Positions 63,906 through 64,000 of a DNA stretch of 64,000 nucleotides are shown here, one piece after another; position 1 is the first letter of the stretch, and every line of letters starts with the position of its first letter. The stretch comes from Pseudomonadota bacterium (lineage in GTDB: Bacteria; Pseudomonadota; Gammaproteobacteria; Burkholderiales; Casimicrobiaceae). Below the pieces are notes generated by a model. The model made no database searches. It was not told the origin of the DNA and worked only from the letters and a program-made list of their open reading frames with translations. Both the position numbers and the translations under genes were made by a program. Location: the NCBI GenBank assembly GCA_018241785.1, contig JAFEDF010000232.1, forward strand, positions 46,694-110,693, read 5' to 3'.

Positions 63906-64000
63906 TTCGATTTCCTCCGTGTGGCCCTGGGAACGAATTGCCTGCGCAGCGTCGGCAGGCCCACGCCGAGCGCCTCGAATCCGCCATCCGCAGCGAGCGT
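63902..64000 (-). CDS. possible C-terminal end of a further minus-strand gene
   Basis: From the right edge the minus strand is open for 32 codons with high GC at the third position (GGFEALGVGLPTLRRQF is part of it) and ends with a TGA that overlaps the dctP start as ATGA. That arrangement is typical of an upstream operon partner. The fragment is too short to identify. Confidence 0.35.
   Translation of the reverse strand, partial: TLAADGGFEALGVGLPTLRRQFVPRATRRKSK

Overview
The window is a GC-rich chromosomal segment from what is most likely a betaproteobacterium. The evidence is the conserved run ispG-hisS-yfgM-bamB-der-hfq-hflX-hflK-hflC-(DUF2065)-hisZ-purA, the high GC at third codon positions and the proteobacterial isc, suhB and trmJ genes. 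I cannot name a genus. The nitrate, amide and TRAP genes suggest a metabolically flexible, facultatively anaerobic organism.

Layout. (1) 1-19827 is core housekeeping: isoprenoid (ispG), translation (hisS, a tRNA-Leu, trmJ), outer-membrane assembly (bamB), ribosome GTPases (der, hflX), hfq, the HflKC membrane complex, hisZ, purA, RNase R, serB, then iscA-iscR-cysE on the minus strand and suhB. (2) 19868-22802 is an unusual cassette: two related short membrane proteins sharing an H-x-LPRFTG-type motif, one fused to a thioredoxin domain, with a GcvH-like lipoyl carrier between them. A Fur-family regulator with an operator at its start codon and a ZIP metal transporter follow. (3) 22799-23086 is a 288-bp near-perfect palindrome bounded by TA, which looks like a MITE. 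(4) 23123-29058 is a molybdenum block: a MoeA fused to a binding-protein-like domain, a second MoeA, and modABC behind a ModE-like box. (5) 29144-39794 is a respiratory nitrate reductase/nitrite oxidoreductase-type operon on the minus strand: membrane-anchored dihaem cytochrome c, NarG, an FKBP-type prolyl isomerase, NarH, NarJ and NarI, with a PAS-GAF-SARP-type regulator upstream. The molybdenum block would supply its cofactor. (6) 39893-42024 holds small genes: an AhpD-like protein, a PEP-mutase/isocitrate-lyase-family protein and a nitrobindin-like beta barrel. (7) 42082-54079 is a large aliphatic amide operon: AmiC sensor, AmiR antiterminator, a leader with two tandem hairpin/terminator modules, a five-gene branched-chain-amino-acid-type ABC importer, AmiE amidase and a MoxR/VWA chaperone pair. 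A urea-transporter-family channel is divergent from it. (8) 54069-58008 carries ubiT-ubiV-ubiU for O2-independent ubiquinone synthesis and sdhC-sdhD-sdhB with no sdhA. (9) 58099-60467 is a ribosome-hibernation-like operon (CBS/DUF2267 protein, baeRF-like protein, HPF). (10) 60664 to the right edge holds a DksA-like protein and a TRAP transporter.

Themes that link the regions: anaerobic nitrogen-oxide respiration (Mo uptake, Moco assembly, Nar/Nxr, UbiTUV), nitrogen scavenging from amides with release or uptake of urea-like products, and stress or stationary-phase translation control. The observations I rate highest are the nxr-like gene order around narG, the tandem ANTAR-type leader of the amide operon, and the LPRFTG membrane/thioredoxin/lipoyl cassette.
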